Below, piece after piece: positions 53,540 through 62,068 of a stretch of 64,000 bases of DNA. Below the pieces are notes generated by a model that made no database searches, was not told where the DNA came from, and worked only from the letters and a program-made list of their open reading frames with translations. Location of the stretch: assembly GCF_000024005.1 (NCBI RefSeq), contig NC_013132.1, forward strand, positions 7,558,001-7,622,000. Direction: 5' to 3'. Each line of letters starts with the position of its first letter. Position 1 is the stretch's first letter. This stretch comes from Chitinophaga pinensis DSM 2588. Lineage in GTDB: Bacteria > Bacteroidota > Bacteroidia > Chitinophagales > Chitinophagaceae. The position numbers and the translations under genes were made by a program.

Positions 53540-54709
53540 TTACCGCCTTCCTCTCCTACCGTCCTTTTTTTCTTTTCCTTTACCTGTATTATTTGCTGCG
53601 CCAGCCGGCTTTCCCCTACGGGACGTCGTAGATTTTTGTGCAGGATGCTCCTTTTTCCAGGATTTCTCTGTCGCTTTGCCAGTTTGAGGTTTACTATCTT
53701 TATCTGCAGGTTTATGCTTATGCGTCGAAGACTTATTTTTAGGCGTAAAAGCAGGTTCCTGCTGTTCCCTGTGCTTAGCTGGCGCTGCTGCACGATTATG
53801 ACCCGCAGAAGGCTTATTTTTGGGCATAAAAGCAGGTTCCTGCTCTTCTCTGTGCTTAGCTGGTGCTGCTACACGCTTATGACCCGTAGCGGGCTTATTC
53901 TTCGGTGTAGAACCAGTTCTGAGATGCTCCTTCTCCTCAACAGGTTTCGCTGTCTTCCTACGTGCTCCAGATGGTTTACTTTCACCACTAACCTTCGTGG
54001 AATCTGCCACACTTTCCTTTATAAATGCGATTTCAGCCTCACTGAGATAGCGCCATTTACCCAGGGGCAGTTTGTCGAGCCGTACATTCATAATACGCAC
54101 ACGCTGCAAACCAACTACCGTATAGCCAAGGTATTCACACATGCGCCTGATCTGCCGGTTAAGCCCCTGCGTCAGGGTGATACGAAAGGTCTGACGCCCC
54201 GTCATCTGCACCTTACAAGGGAGGGTCCGGGTATCCAGAATAGGTACTCCCTGCGACATCTGATGCAAAAAGTTAGTATCGATAGGTTTGTTCACCCTTA
54301 CGACATATTCTTTCTCATGATTGTTAGCAGCCCTTAGTATCTTATTGATGATATCACCATCGTTAGTAAGGAAAATCAGTCCTTCAGAGTCCTTATCGAG
54401 ACGACCGATCGGGAATATTCGCTGTGGATAATTCACAAAACTGATAATATTATCCTTGATGTGCAATTCTGTGGTCGTAGTGATACCAGGCGGCTTGTTG
54501 AGCGCCAGGTATACCCGTTTCTCTTTTTTGGCAGCAGTGATAAGGCTGCCATCTACCTCTACAGTGTCTCCCGGCTTGTAACGGTTACCCAAAGCAGCCG
54601 GCCGGTCATTCAATAATACCCGTCCTGAGGTGATGAGATTGTCTGCCTCACGACGTGAACAATATCCGGTATCACTGATAAACTTGTTTAAACTGATTGA
54701 TTGGTCCAA
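53540..54709 (-). CDS. 23S rRNA pseudouridine synthase, RluF-like, with a basic repeat tail
   Basis: 389 residues. S4 RNA-binding domain: LNKFISDTGYCSRREADNLI. Catalytic domain: KPPGITTTTEL, and FPIGRLDKDSEGLIFLTNDG with the catalytic Asp. GLNRQIRRMCEYLGYTVVGL is typical of the RluB/E/F group. From about residue 233 comes a Lys/Arg/Pro/His-rich tail containing a 27-residue repeat (two copies, 81 bp apart at the DNA level), ending KGKEKKDGRRGRR. Such tails, absent in E. coli, are common in Bacteroidota and may bind RNA. Confidence 0.9.
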   Translation of the reverse strand: MDQSISLNKFISDTGYCSRREADNLITSGRVLLNDRPAALGNRYKPGDTVEVDGSLITAAKKEKRVYLALNKPPGITTTTELHIKDNIISFVNYPQRIFPIGRLDKDSEGLIFLTNDGDIINKILRAANNHEKEYVVRVNKPIDTNFLHQMSQGVPILDTRTLPCKVQMTGRQTFRITLTQGLNRQIRRMCEYLGYTVVGLQRVRIMNVRLDKLPLGKWRYLSEAEIAFIKESVADSTKVSGESKPSGARRKTAKPVEEKEHLRTGSTPKNKPATGHKRVAAPAKHREEQEPAFMPKNKPSAGHNRAAAPAKHREQQEPAFTPKNKSSTHKHKPADKDSKPQTGKATEKSWKKEHPAQKSTTSRRGKPAGAANNTGKGKEKKDGRRGRR

Positions 54710-55043
54710 TGATCTCTTATTTTAAAATGGCGGGCGACTGCCTTCCGGGCACAAAGGTCGTTAATTGAAGGGAAAAAAGCGCCTTACCAGATCCCTTTCT
54801 CTGACAATGGACCACAGCAGGAAAACAAGACCCGAAAGCCAGTTTAATTATGCTGATCAAGATATTGCACATAATATTTAGTAACAATACATCAATCTCT
54901 CCAAATAACCGGCTGATTACAAATAAGATTTGGTGCTTAAAAGGACAGTCCCGGGGGGAGCAAAATGGGAAAAACCACGCTATCCGATAAGACACAGCCT
55001 CTTTGTATTATGTACTGTATCTTTGCCCCGGAAACAACAGCAT

Positions 55044-55280
55044 ATGGAAACGGGGAATAAATCAAAAGATCCTTTACACGGAATAACGCTTGAAAAAATC
55101 ATCACACAACTCGTAGACAGCTACGGATGGGATGAACTGGGATATCAGATCCGGATCAATTGCTTTATCAGCAATCCTTCTATACAATCCAGCTTAAAAT
55201 TTCTGCGGAAGACACCCTGGGCAAGAACAAAGGTGGAAGACTTCTATAAAAACGCCCTGCAGGAGGGGAAACTAAAATAA
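55044..55280 (+). CDS. VF530-family DNA-binding protein (DUF2132)
   Basis: 78 residues from ATG 55044. The whole sequence fits the family: [60 protein letters not shown] perfect -7 box (TATCTTTG, 55018-55025) lies 19 bases upstream, which excludes the longer frame from 54930. 54710-54929 has no gene I recognise. Confidence 0.88.
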   Translation: METGNKSKDPLHGITLEKIITQLVDSYGWDELGYQIRINCFISNPSIQSSLKFLRKTPWARTKVEDFYKNALQEGKLK

Positions 55281-55290
55281 TCTGTACGGA

Positions 55291-55785
55291 TCAGTCCCGT
55301 AACCATTTATTCATCTGAGGGTACAAACTGGCATCAGCAGCAGCCATACCTACACTCTTCAACATTAACATGCCAATATATTCGTTCTTGTCACAACTCT
55401 CCATGATACTGGCACTACCACCTCTATAGCCGTCTTTGTGGAAAACAAAGGCCGGATCTATGTCAAGATGCATACAGGCAGCGTAAGACCAGGCAATAGC
55501 CATTACTTCTTCCGCTTCCCTGTCTTTTCTCTTAATGATCCCTCCTTCTGATAAACGCCCACGATCCGCAGCTGAGACAACCGCTATATGGCCGGCCTCA
55601 TGCAGAATATCCCCGGGATACTGCAAAGCTTCCTTATCAATTACCAGTGTACCATTTTCAATCAGAAACCCTGGTAAGAAGCTATCGTGGCTGATACTCC
55701 GAAAGAAAGTCGGAATACCAACATGATTGAGAAAGGCGACACATTTATCAAAAATGACCGTTTTTTCCTGTTCGTTATATGCCAT
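55291..55785 (-). CDS. HExxH-containing protein (putative metallopeptidase fold)
   Basis: 164 residues from the start at 55785 (MAYNEQEKTVIFDKCVAFL). GDILHEAGHIAVVSAADRGR holds an HExxH zinc motif; a downstream Glu/Asp could be the third ligand (EVMAIAWSYAACMHLDID). No signal peptide. It is too short for most peptidases and may be an ImmA/IrrE-like or structural relative. I do not recognise a precise family. Confidence 0.6.
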   Translation of the reverse strand: MAYNEQEKTVIFDKCVAFLNHVGIPTFFRSISHDSFLPGFLIENGTLVIDKEALQYPGDILHEAGHIAVVSAADRGRLSEGGIIKRKDREAEEVMAIAWSYAACMHLDIDPAFVFHKDGYRGGSASIMESCDKNEYIGMLMLKSVGMAAADASLYPQMNKWLRD

Positions 55786-56132
55786 AGCGGTGAAAGGTAC
55801 GAATACAAAAGCACAACACCCGTCTAAAACGGGAAAATGTACAAATGACAATATATCCGTTATACCTGCTTTTTATACGTTGCAACGTCATTTACCCCGT
55901 CAGACCAGCGGGAATTAAATTAGGTAGGCGAAATAATAATCCATACCTTTAAGAAGATCAAATGTTTGAGTTTCATCATTACTGGTAAACACATTTCCTT
56001 TATAGCCTTCTTTTACCACCTACGTTATTTCAATCGAACATTGCTCAAATTTAATTTTCACGAGATCGATATTTCATATATCTAATCCGAGTCCTTACTA
56101 TTTTCCTTTTCCTGTCATTAAAAGTTTAAACT

Positions 56133-56399
56133 ATGACCATAAGTGATATATACGCAAGGTTATATAGCAGAGCCTATTATGAGAAAACCGGACAACATAA
56201 ATTCAGGTTTTCAGACAAAGCGCTCCTGCTGGACCGTCGTGCCACTATTCCTATCGCAATCCATATGCTGGATGGCGTCTTCTATCTCCAGGTTTCAAAA
56301 CAAATAGCGAATGAGAGCCTGTTCCGCCTGGAAATGACAGAAGAGGAAATCATGCTGTATAGCACCAATGGCGACAGTCCGTTGTGGATCCTTGAATAA
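56133..56399 (+). CDS. Small hypothetical protein
   Basis: 88 residues beginning MTISDIYARLYSRAYYEKTG and ending DSPLWILE. It has IPIAIHMLDGVFYLQVSKQI and MTEEEIMLYS. Family not recognised; cytoplasmic. 55852-56132 upstream has no gene. Confidence 0.5.
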   Translation: MTISDIYARLYSRAYYEKTGQHKFRFSDKALLLDRRATIPIAIHMLDGVFYLQVSKQIANESLFRLEMTEEEIMLYSTNGDSPLWILE

Positions 56400-56539
56400 C
56401 ACGCTTATCCGCTAAAACAAACATTCCCCAATAATATCATACCCACTTATGTTATTATAACATACAGATCCCCAACGACTTTTAAAATGGCCTGGACCAT
56501 TTAAGACAATGCTTCTTCTAATTAATAAAATGTATACTA

Positions 56540-56845
56540 ATGCTCAGTCACACTGAAAATCTCCTGAACACTTTTGATGAAACGGCACACCTGTTTGCCA
56601 ACTCCATCTACACTGAGTTCATCTTCTCCATTAAAGACGTGGACAGACTAAAAAATGAAAACACTTTCCAACTGTGGACAAGAAAATATACAGGTAAGCT
56701 AAAGCAACTTCTGGAAGGACAGGCAATGGAATATATCTCGACAAACAGAGACCTGGCAACGATTGACTGGTTCCACAAAAAACTGGTCAACATGATCCGG
56801 CTGCATCTCCAGGAGTTTTCATACCGGGCACAGTATGTGTCCTAA
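56540..56845 (+). CDS. Small hypothetical protein
   Basis: 101 residues, helical, beginning MLSHTENLLNTFDETAHLFA, with FIFSIKDVDRLKNENTFQLW. Family not recognised. It sits in a series of small unlinked genes typical of the immunity-rich part of this window. Confidence 0.45.
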   Translation: MLSHTENLLNTFDETAHLFANSIYTEFIFSIKDVDRLKNENTFQLWTRKYTGKLKQLLEGQAMEYISTNRDLATIDWFHKKLVNMIRLHLQEFSYRAQYVS

Positions 56846-56943
56846 TGATATACTCCCGGCTATCTGCTAATATACATCTTCAATAAACTGCACTTATCAA
56901 ACGTCTGCTCACTAAACATACAGCTCCCTTAACTACAATTAGT

Positions 56944-56951
56944 TACCTTTG
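56944..56951 (+). promoter_or_regulatory. -7 box of the Imm10-like gene
   Basis: TACCTTTG, a perfect match, 48 bases before the ATG at 56999. No clear -33 partner. Confidence 0.4.
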
Positions 56952-56998
56952 CCTATTGCAGGGCGAACGCATATCGCCCTTCTCAACAAACGTAAACC

Positions 56999-57382
56999 AT
57001 GAATACGATCAGCTTTAAGGCAACAGTAGCTTCCGCGGAAAAAAATGAACAAGATCAGTTCTTTATGATAGGACTGGCTGACGATGAATACGATTTCGAA
57101 AATTATATCCTGCTTCAGCAATCATTCTCCTTCAGTGAACAGGATAAGCAAACAGGTATGGATGGACACTATTTCGAGATAAACGGACAGGAAAATGCGG
57201 CCTACAAGGTTTGCACACAGGTCATCTTAGAAAAGGATGCGATCACCTTCGTTTTGGATACAAACATAACAGGAGACCTGGAAAAAGTAGTGGTAGACAT
57301 TTCCGAAGTCGAAGCAGAAGAAGGGTTTAACGAATACCTGCAGGCAATAATGGGAGATCGCCTGGTAGATAACACGCATTAG
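56999..57382 (+). CDS. Imm10-like immunity protein
   Basis: 127 residues resembling immunity protein 10 of polymorphic toxin systems: FFMIGLADDEYDFENYILLQ, then FSEQDKQTGMDGHYFEINGQ and KDAITFVLDTNITGDLEKVV. The Gly-hx-Glu-hx-x-Gln pattern in the middle is the family hallmark. No toxin partner lies next to it, so it would be an orphan immunity gene. Assignment by motif only. Confidence 0.62.
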   Translation: MNTISFKATVASAEKNEQDQFFMIGLADDEYDFENYILLQQSFSFSEQDKQTGMDGHYFEINGQENAAYKVCTQVILEKDAITFVLDTNITGDLEKVVVDISEVEAEEGFNEYLQAIMGDRLVDNTH

Positions 57383-57388
57383 TTATCC

Positions 57389-58201
57389 TTAGTGCCGCGC
57401 CCCCAACAGTGCTGTAGGCGCATAACCGAAATGCTTCTTGAATGCAAATGAAAAGTGTGAAAGGTTCTCAAAACCCACTTCATAACAAACATCAATAGGC
57501 TTCCTTTTTTTCTCTAATAGGTGATAATGCGCCAGTTCCAGGCGCTTCTTCGTCAGCCACTTCTGTGGAGTGGTGTCAAATGCCTTCTTAAAATCTCTTT
57601 TAAAGGTAGTCAGACTTCTCCCCGTCAGATAGCCAAATCGCTCCATTGGCATGTTGAACATAAAGTTCTTCTCCATGTAATCCGTCAGGTTGATCTTGCC
57701 AGGTTCCTCAAAATTCGCCAGCATATTATCCAGGTCCGGATCTATAGACCGTAGTATACTAACGGCTTCCGTAATCTTTAAATTCGCAATATTTTCAGGC
57801 AACTCCGTCATATCAAAATAAGGAATGAGCGATGACAGACAACTTTGCAGCAACGGATGATTGTTATAATGCCGGATCTTCTGTTCTGCAACCGTCTTCG
57901 ACTTCACCTGGATCTTATCGTAGAAGTTGCGCAGCCAGTCTGTCGTCAGGTGCATAACAACCGTCTGATGCGGCAAACCATCTTTAGGATAATTGATAAT
58001 CGTAGCTAACTGGTTCCTCGGTATGAGAAAAATATCTCCCTTCTGAAACATATACGTTCCTTCTGCCTGCACAATTTTCGTCTCCCCGGAGATAAACCAG
58101 ATAAGCATGTGATGCTCAAATATGATATCCGATTTGAAGAACTTGTCCTGGTAGCAGGACAACTTAATGTCGTCTGTAATGTATTTAGCCTGATATTCCA
58201 T
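57389..58201 (-). CDS. AraC-family regulator A, autoregulated
   Basis: 270 residues. Sensor half: DIIFEHHMLIWFISGETKIV and GDIFLIPRNQLATIINYPKD. DNA-binding half: MPMERFGYLTGRSLTTFKRD, TPQKWLTKKRLELAHYHLLE, PIDVCYEVGFENLSHFSFAF. A close paralogue is at 58499-59302. Its promoter (58250-58316) carries the same direct repeats as that of the SDR at 59364, at the same distance from the -7 box. Confidence 0.92.
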   Translation of the reverse strand: MEYQAKYITDDIKLSCYQDKFFKSDIIFEHHMLIWFISGETKIVQAEGTYMFQKGDIFLIPRNQLATIINYPKDGLPHQTVVMHLTTDWLRNFYDKIQVKSKTVAEQKIRHYNNHPLLQSCLSSLIPYFDMTELPENIANLKITEAVSILRSIDPDLDNMLANFEEPGKINLTDYMEKNFMFNMPMERFGYLTGRSLTTFKRDFKKAFDTTPQKWLTKKRLELAHYHLLEKKRKPIDVCYEVGFENLSHFSFAFKKHFGYAPTALLGARH

Positions 58202-58249
58202 GTGCTAAAGTTTTATACCGGCGTTCCTCCATATTGAAGAAGCACATAA

Positions 58250-58316
58250 CAAATGTAGTGGATCTGTTATGATTTAACTTTGTTTATAAGACCAACTTTA
58301 CTTTGTTCGGAGGACC
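58250..58316 (-). promoter_or_regulatory. Direct-repeat operator and -7 box, AraC regulator A
   Basis: ACTTTGTTTATAAGACC (58277-58293) and ACTTTGTTCGGAGGACC (58300-58316) are direct repeats 23 bp apart. After a 19-nt gap the minus strand has a perfect TACATTTG (58250-58257), 49 bases before the start. The rest of 58317-58498 has no gene. Confidence 0.75.
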
Positions 58317-58498
58317 GTCTCCCCCTCTGAATATATAATTTGCCTGACAATCTCTATCTCCTGAACCGCTCAACAAAGACAACAAGGACAGCAACCAGCT
58401 GCTATTTTAAGCAATAGGCTGCCTTCATCGCTCCTGATAGTAACGATCCACATAAGCCACACAACCGCAAAAGCGAATAATATGGCAGCGCTATTGCA

Positions 58499-59302
58499 TT
58501 AAGAAATCAAATCCGTCGGAGTATATCCGAAATGCTTTTTAAAAGCGTAGGAGAAATGAGACAGGTTTTCAAATCCAACCTGGAAATACACATCTGCAGG
58601 TCGCAGCTTTTTCTCTGTAAAATGAACATAGGCGAGCTCCAGTCTTTTCTGCGTAAGCCACCTTTGTGGTGAAATATCGAATGCCTTTTTAAAGTCACGC
58701 TTAAACGTACTAAGACTCCTGCCGGTCAGATAGCTGAAACGTTCCAGGGGCATATTGAACATGTAATTCCGCTCCATAAAGTCGACAAGATCCATCCTTC
58801 CCGGTAACTCAAAGTTGGTCAGCTCTCCATCGATATCCGCATCAATCAGCCGCAATATGCTGATAGCTTCTGTAATTTTTATGGTAGCAATGTCCTCCGG
58901 AAGTTCCTTCAGCTCAAAGTATGGGAGCAACGAAGCAAAACAGCTCTCCAGTAACGGATGATGTTGAAAGCGCCTGATCTTACCGGAACTGCTGACCGAA
59001 GCCTTTATATTTAATCCGGCATAAAACGCACGGAGTCTGACGGTTGAAAGATGCATGACAACCGTTTTATGTGGTTGATGATTGGTGGGATAATTGATGA
59101 TCGTAGCCGGCTGATTGCGGGGAATCAGAAAAATGTCTCCTGCTTTAAATGTATAACAGGTATCAGCCTGAACGATCCTCGTTTCTCCGGCAATAAACCA
59201 GACCAGCATATGATGATCAAACATGATTTTTGTTTTGGACAACTTATCCACGTAACTGGAAACTTTGATATCTGGTGTTAAGTACACCGACTGATGTTCC
59301 AT
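58499..59302 (-). CDS. AraC-family regulator B
   Basis: 267 residues from the start at 59302 (MEHQSVYLTPDIKVSSYVDK), which aligns with the start of regulator A. IMFDHHMLVWFIAGETRIVQ, GDIFLIPRNQPATIINYPTN, LERFSYLTGRSLSTFKRDFK and PADVYFQVGFENLSHFSYAF match A almost residue by residue. It lies 61 bases after the SDR gene on the same strand with no clear promoter of its own, so it probably shares the SDR operator. Confidence 0.92.
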   Translation of the reverse strand: MEHQSVYLTPDIKVSSYVDKLSKTKIMFDHHMLVWFIAGETRIVQADTCYTFKAGDIFLIPRNQPATIINYPTNHQPHKTVVMHLSTVRLRAFYAGLNIKASVSSSGKIRRFQHHPLLESCFASLLPYFELKELPEDIATIKITEAISILRLIDADIDGELTNFELPGRMDLVDFMERNYMFNMPLERFSYLTGRSLSTFKRDFKKAFDISPQRWLTQKRLELAYVHFTEKKLRPADVYFQVGFENLSHFSYAFKKHFGYTPTDLIS

Positions 59303-59363
59303 ATCCTGCATGTTTTCGGATTAGCAATGCACCTTAAAGCCTAAGATGTCATACATCGCTTGC

Positions 59364-60383
59364 TTATTTGACGTCAAATGCAATACCCGTCATCTTTTCG
59401 CTCATTACCCACAGTCTTTTTGCACTATGTTCATCCAGTGAATACTGCATAACCCCGCTCTGGTGAAATTTAGCATTGCTCTCAACAGCAGGATCAAAAG
59501 ATAATAACTCAGCCACATCGCCATCTTCACAGTATACGCCGCCGAGGTCATTGAGTAGCGGACTGGTTGCTGCCCATACTGTAGTGGCAGCTCCCTGTGG
59601 GATTGTTTTCAGTGAAGCCAATACCTCAGGACGCATGTCGCCGTTTTCATCGAGGAAACCCATTTGCTGAAAAAGCGCTACAGGAGCCTCACGCGCTAAT
59701 TCAGTACCACCAATAGATCCGGGATGTACAGCATATGCGCGTACATGATAGTCCCTGGCACGGTTATCCAGTTCCAGGGCAAACAGGTTGCTGGCTGTTT
59801 TGGATTGACCATAAGCCGCCAGTGTTTCATAATCCCGGTGTTCGAAATTCGGATCGTTAAAATCGATATTACCCATGTGATGACCTAGAGAAGATACATT
59901 CACCACACGTGCGCCATTTGCCCGTTTAAGCGCAGGCCAGAGTTTTGCCGTCAGATGAAACTGACCGATGTAATTCGTAACAAACTGAGACTCTATGCCA
60001 CGCGCATCTTTTCGTAAAGGCACCCACATAATACCGGCATTGTTTATAAGCAGATGTAAAGGTCTGCCGGAGTGAAGGAACTTATCAGCAAAGGCATCAA
60101 TAGAGCCAGGATCCATAAAATCCATCGCTTCGATCTCTACCCGTTGAATACCTTCCAGGTTCTTTCTGGCCTTATCAACATCCCTCGCCGGAACGATCAC
60201 GGTAGCGCCGGCTGCTGCCAGTGTTCTTGTAGTTTCCACACCAATACCTGCATTACCGCCTGTCACGATAACAATCTTACCTGTCAGATCTATGCCGCTG
60301 ATAACATCTGAAGCAGTGGACTGAGCGTTAAAACCTGTGCCGAGTGGATGCTGAAGTGCTCCCTGATTGTTGTTCTGTATCAT
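59364..60383 (-). CDS. SDR-family oxidoreductase, retinol-dehydrogenase-like
   Basis: 339 residues. The N-terminal 30 residues precede the cofactor motif VIVTGGNAGIGVETTRTLA. Then INNAGIMWVPL, VVNVSSLGHHMGNIDF, and LAAYGQSKTASNLFALELDN with Tyr and Lys. AYAVHPGSIGGTEL follows. It is a longer SDR like those acting on retinoid-like or xenobiotic carbonyls. It is controlled by the operator at 60404-60470 and followed by AraC regulator B. Confidence 0.92.
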   Translation of the reverse strand: MIQNNNQGALQHPLGTGFNAQSTASDVISGIDLTGKIVIVTGGNAGIGVETTRTLAAAGATVIVPARDVDKARKNLEGIQRVEIEAMDFMDPGSIDAFADKFLHSGRPLHLLINNAGIMWVPLRKDARGIESQFVTNYIGQFHLTAKLWPALKRANGARVVNVSSLGHHMGNIDFNDPNFEHRDYETLAAYGQSKTASNLFALELDNRARDYHVRAYAVHPGSIGGTELAREAPVALFQQMGFLDENGDMRPEVLASLKTIPQGAATTVWAATSPLLNDLGGVYCEDGDVAELLSFDPAVESNAKFHQSGVMQYSLDEHSAKRLWVMSEKMTGIAFDVK

Positions 60384-60403
60384 TGTATTTTTGTTTTGTG
60401 ATA

Positions 60404-60470
60404 CAAAAGTAGAACACCCCTCGTCAGCCGGCTTTGTTTGAAAGCCCTAATTCACTTTGTTTTCTGGACC
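60404..60470 (-). promoter_or_regulatory. Direct-repeat operator and -7 box, SDR-AraC B operon
   Basis: GCTTTGTTTGAAAGCCC (60431-60447) and ACTTTGTTTTCTGGACC (60454-60470), 23 bp apart. After a 19-nt gap the minus strand has TACTTTTG (60404-60411). Same layout as at 58250-58316. Confidence 0.75.
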
Positions 60471-60472
60471 CA

Positions 60473-61231
60473 TCAAAAACTGGCTACTAGTATGATCCGT
60501 TTGAATGCGTATACCATTGGTGAAGTAGGATAATGTTGTGCTATTCTTTCCTTAAATACACGCACAAACGTTGATTGCAAAGGCTCTTCCAGCTTTTCCA
60601 TATAAGGCACCAACGCAGATCCTGATATAAACTCATACAGTGTTTCGATAGATTGAGCGACTATCGGATAGACCTTCTGATACACGGTCACCTCTCTCGC
60701 CCCATTACCAAACAGCAGCGTCGTATAGTCATCAAGTGACAGGACCGGCGAATTTCGGATAACATCCTTTAAAACATCATAAAAGGGACTTTCATGTACC
60801 AGTTTATAGAGAAGCTGGTTCAGCACGTTTTCCGGCTGTGATGGCATCTGCACCGCCAATTGTCCACCGGGCAATAATTTAGAAATAACCTGAGGAAAAA
60901 GAACGGGATGATCTTCCACCCACTGCAAGGAAGCATTTGCAACAATGACATCCCATTTTTCGGATAATGCCAGCTGCGCTTCTACTGACCGCTGCGCAAA
61001 GGAAATATTCTCCTGCTGTGGAGCCTTGGCCAGCATTTCAGCAGAACTATCAATACCAAGCACCTGGCACTCCGGGAATTTATCTGCCAGTACTTTTGTC
61101 AACGCTCCCGTTCCACAGCCCAGATCGATCATACGCATACCCGGTGCTGCATGAATATGGCTGATAAGGTCATGGAAAGGAGCAGCTCTTTTTTCCTTAA
61201 ACTGGTTATACACATCAGGATTCCAGGGCAT
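60473..61231 (-). CDS. Trans-aconitate 2-methyltransferase-like protein
   Basis: 252 residues from the start at 61231 (MPWNPDVYNQFKEKRAAPFH), the opening typical of Tam, which methylates trans-aconitate with SAM. SAM motif I: MIDLGCGTGALTKVLAD; then VLGIDSSAEMLAKAP, VIVANASLQWVEDHPVLFPQ. The longer frame to 61396 has no family sequence. Specificity for trans-aconitate is inferred from the match, not shown. Confidence 0.82.
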   Translation of the reverse strand: MPWNPDVYNQFKEKRAAPFHDLISHIHAAPGMRMIDLGCGTGALTKVLADKFPECQVLGIDSSAEMLAKAPQQENISFAQRSVEAQLALSEKWDVIVANASLQWVEDHPVLFPQVISKLLPGGQLAVQMPSQPENVLNQLLYKLVHESPFYDVLKDVIRNSPVLSLDDYTTLLFGNGAREVTVYQKVYPIVAQSIETLYEFISGSALVPYMEKLEEPLQSTFVRVFKERIAQHYPTSPMVYAFKRIILVASF

Positions 61232-61450
61232 ATTGATCGGTTTTATTAAAGATAAATGTTTATTAAAATCATCCGGCCACAGGCAGGTCGAAAATCCCCC
61301 CTTACAATGTCGCATACGACCTCTATCAATGCCAACTTTTCCAATCACCTTTGTGTTATCAACGTCAAGCAATAAACCAGGTGGAGCAGCGACCACTCAA
61401 AAAACGGGCGAAGCCGAAAAGCCAGACGAGTAGGAACAAAAATACATCTT

Positions 61451-61900
61451 ATGTCAAATAATTCTGTTTCACTACACAGGGTGCTCAAAACCTCTCCTGA
61501 AAAAGTATACCGTGCATTCACGGAAGCCGCTGCATTCGCTTCATGGCTGCCTCCTTATGGGTTTATCTGCATCGTCCATGAAATGAATGTAAAAACCGGC
61601 GGCACTTTCAAAATGTCCTTCCGGAATTTTACAACAGGCAATAGTCATTCATTCGGCGGAGAATATGTAGAACTCAAACCCAATGAATTTTTAAAATACA
61701 CGGATAAATTTGACGACCCTAACCTGCCAGGAGAAATGACTACTTCTGTCTGGTTGAAGAAAACAATCGCAGGTACAGATATCAAAATTACCCAGGAAGG
61801 GATTCCCGCTGCCATCCCCGCAGAGATGTGTTACCTGGGCTGGCAGGAGTCACTGGAAAAGTTGGCTAAATTAGTAGAGCCGGAAATACCAGACGCCTGA
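61451..61900 (+). CDS. SRPBCC / AHSA1-like protein
   Basis: 149 residues, START-like fold: RVLKTSPEKVYRAFTEAAAF, WLPPYGFICIVHEMNVKTGG, TFKMSFRNFTTGNSHSFGGE, YLGWQESLEKLAKLVEPEI. A ligand-binding cavity is expected; role unknown. Divergent from the methyltransferase gene. Confidence 0.87.
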   Translation: MSNNSVSLHRVLKTSPEKVYRAFTEAAAFASWLPPYGFICIVHEMNVKTGGTFKMSFRNFTTGNSHSFGGEYVELKPNEFLKYTDKFDDPNLPGEMTTSVWLKKTIAGTDIKITQEGIPAAIPAEMCYLGWQESLEKLAKLVEPEIPDA

Positions 61901-61920
61901 TATCGCCGACAATTAATATG

Positions 61921-61977
61921 CTCCAAAGTATAAAGCCGCATCAATCATAATGATATATGCGGCTTTATGCTTTGGAG
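61921..61977. terminator. Long hairpin after the SRPBCC gene
   Basis: The 21-bp arms 61921-61941 and 61957-61977 (one U-G pair) surround a centre that pairs again (ATCAT/ATGAT). It begins 20 bases after the SRPBCC stop. Confidence 0.75.
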
Positions 61978-62068
61978 CCATACACTCTGGCTTACTGAAC
62001 TTACGCATACCGGCCAACGACAATATTATTTTCTGAAAATATTCGTTCACAATATTATCTTTAAAGGT

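Noticed and set aside
53531..54337. 268-residue plus-strand frame opposite the RluF-like gene
   Set aside because: Antisense shadow; the minus-strand S4 and catalytic motifs are clear.
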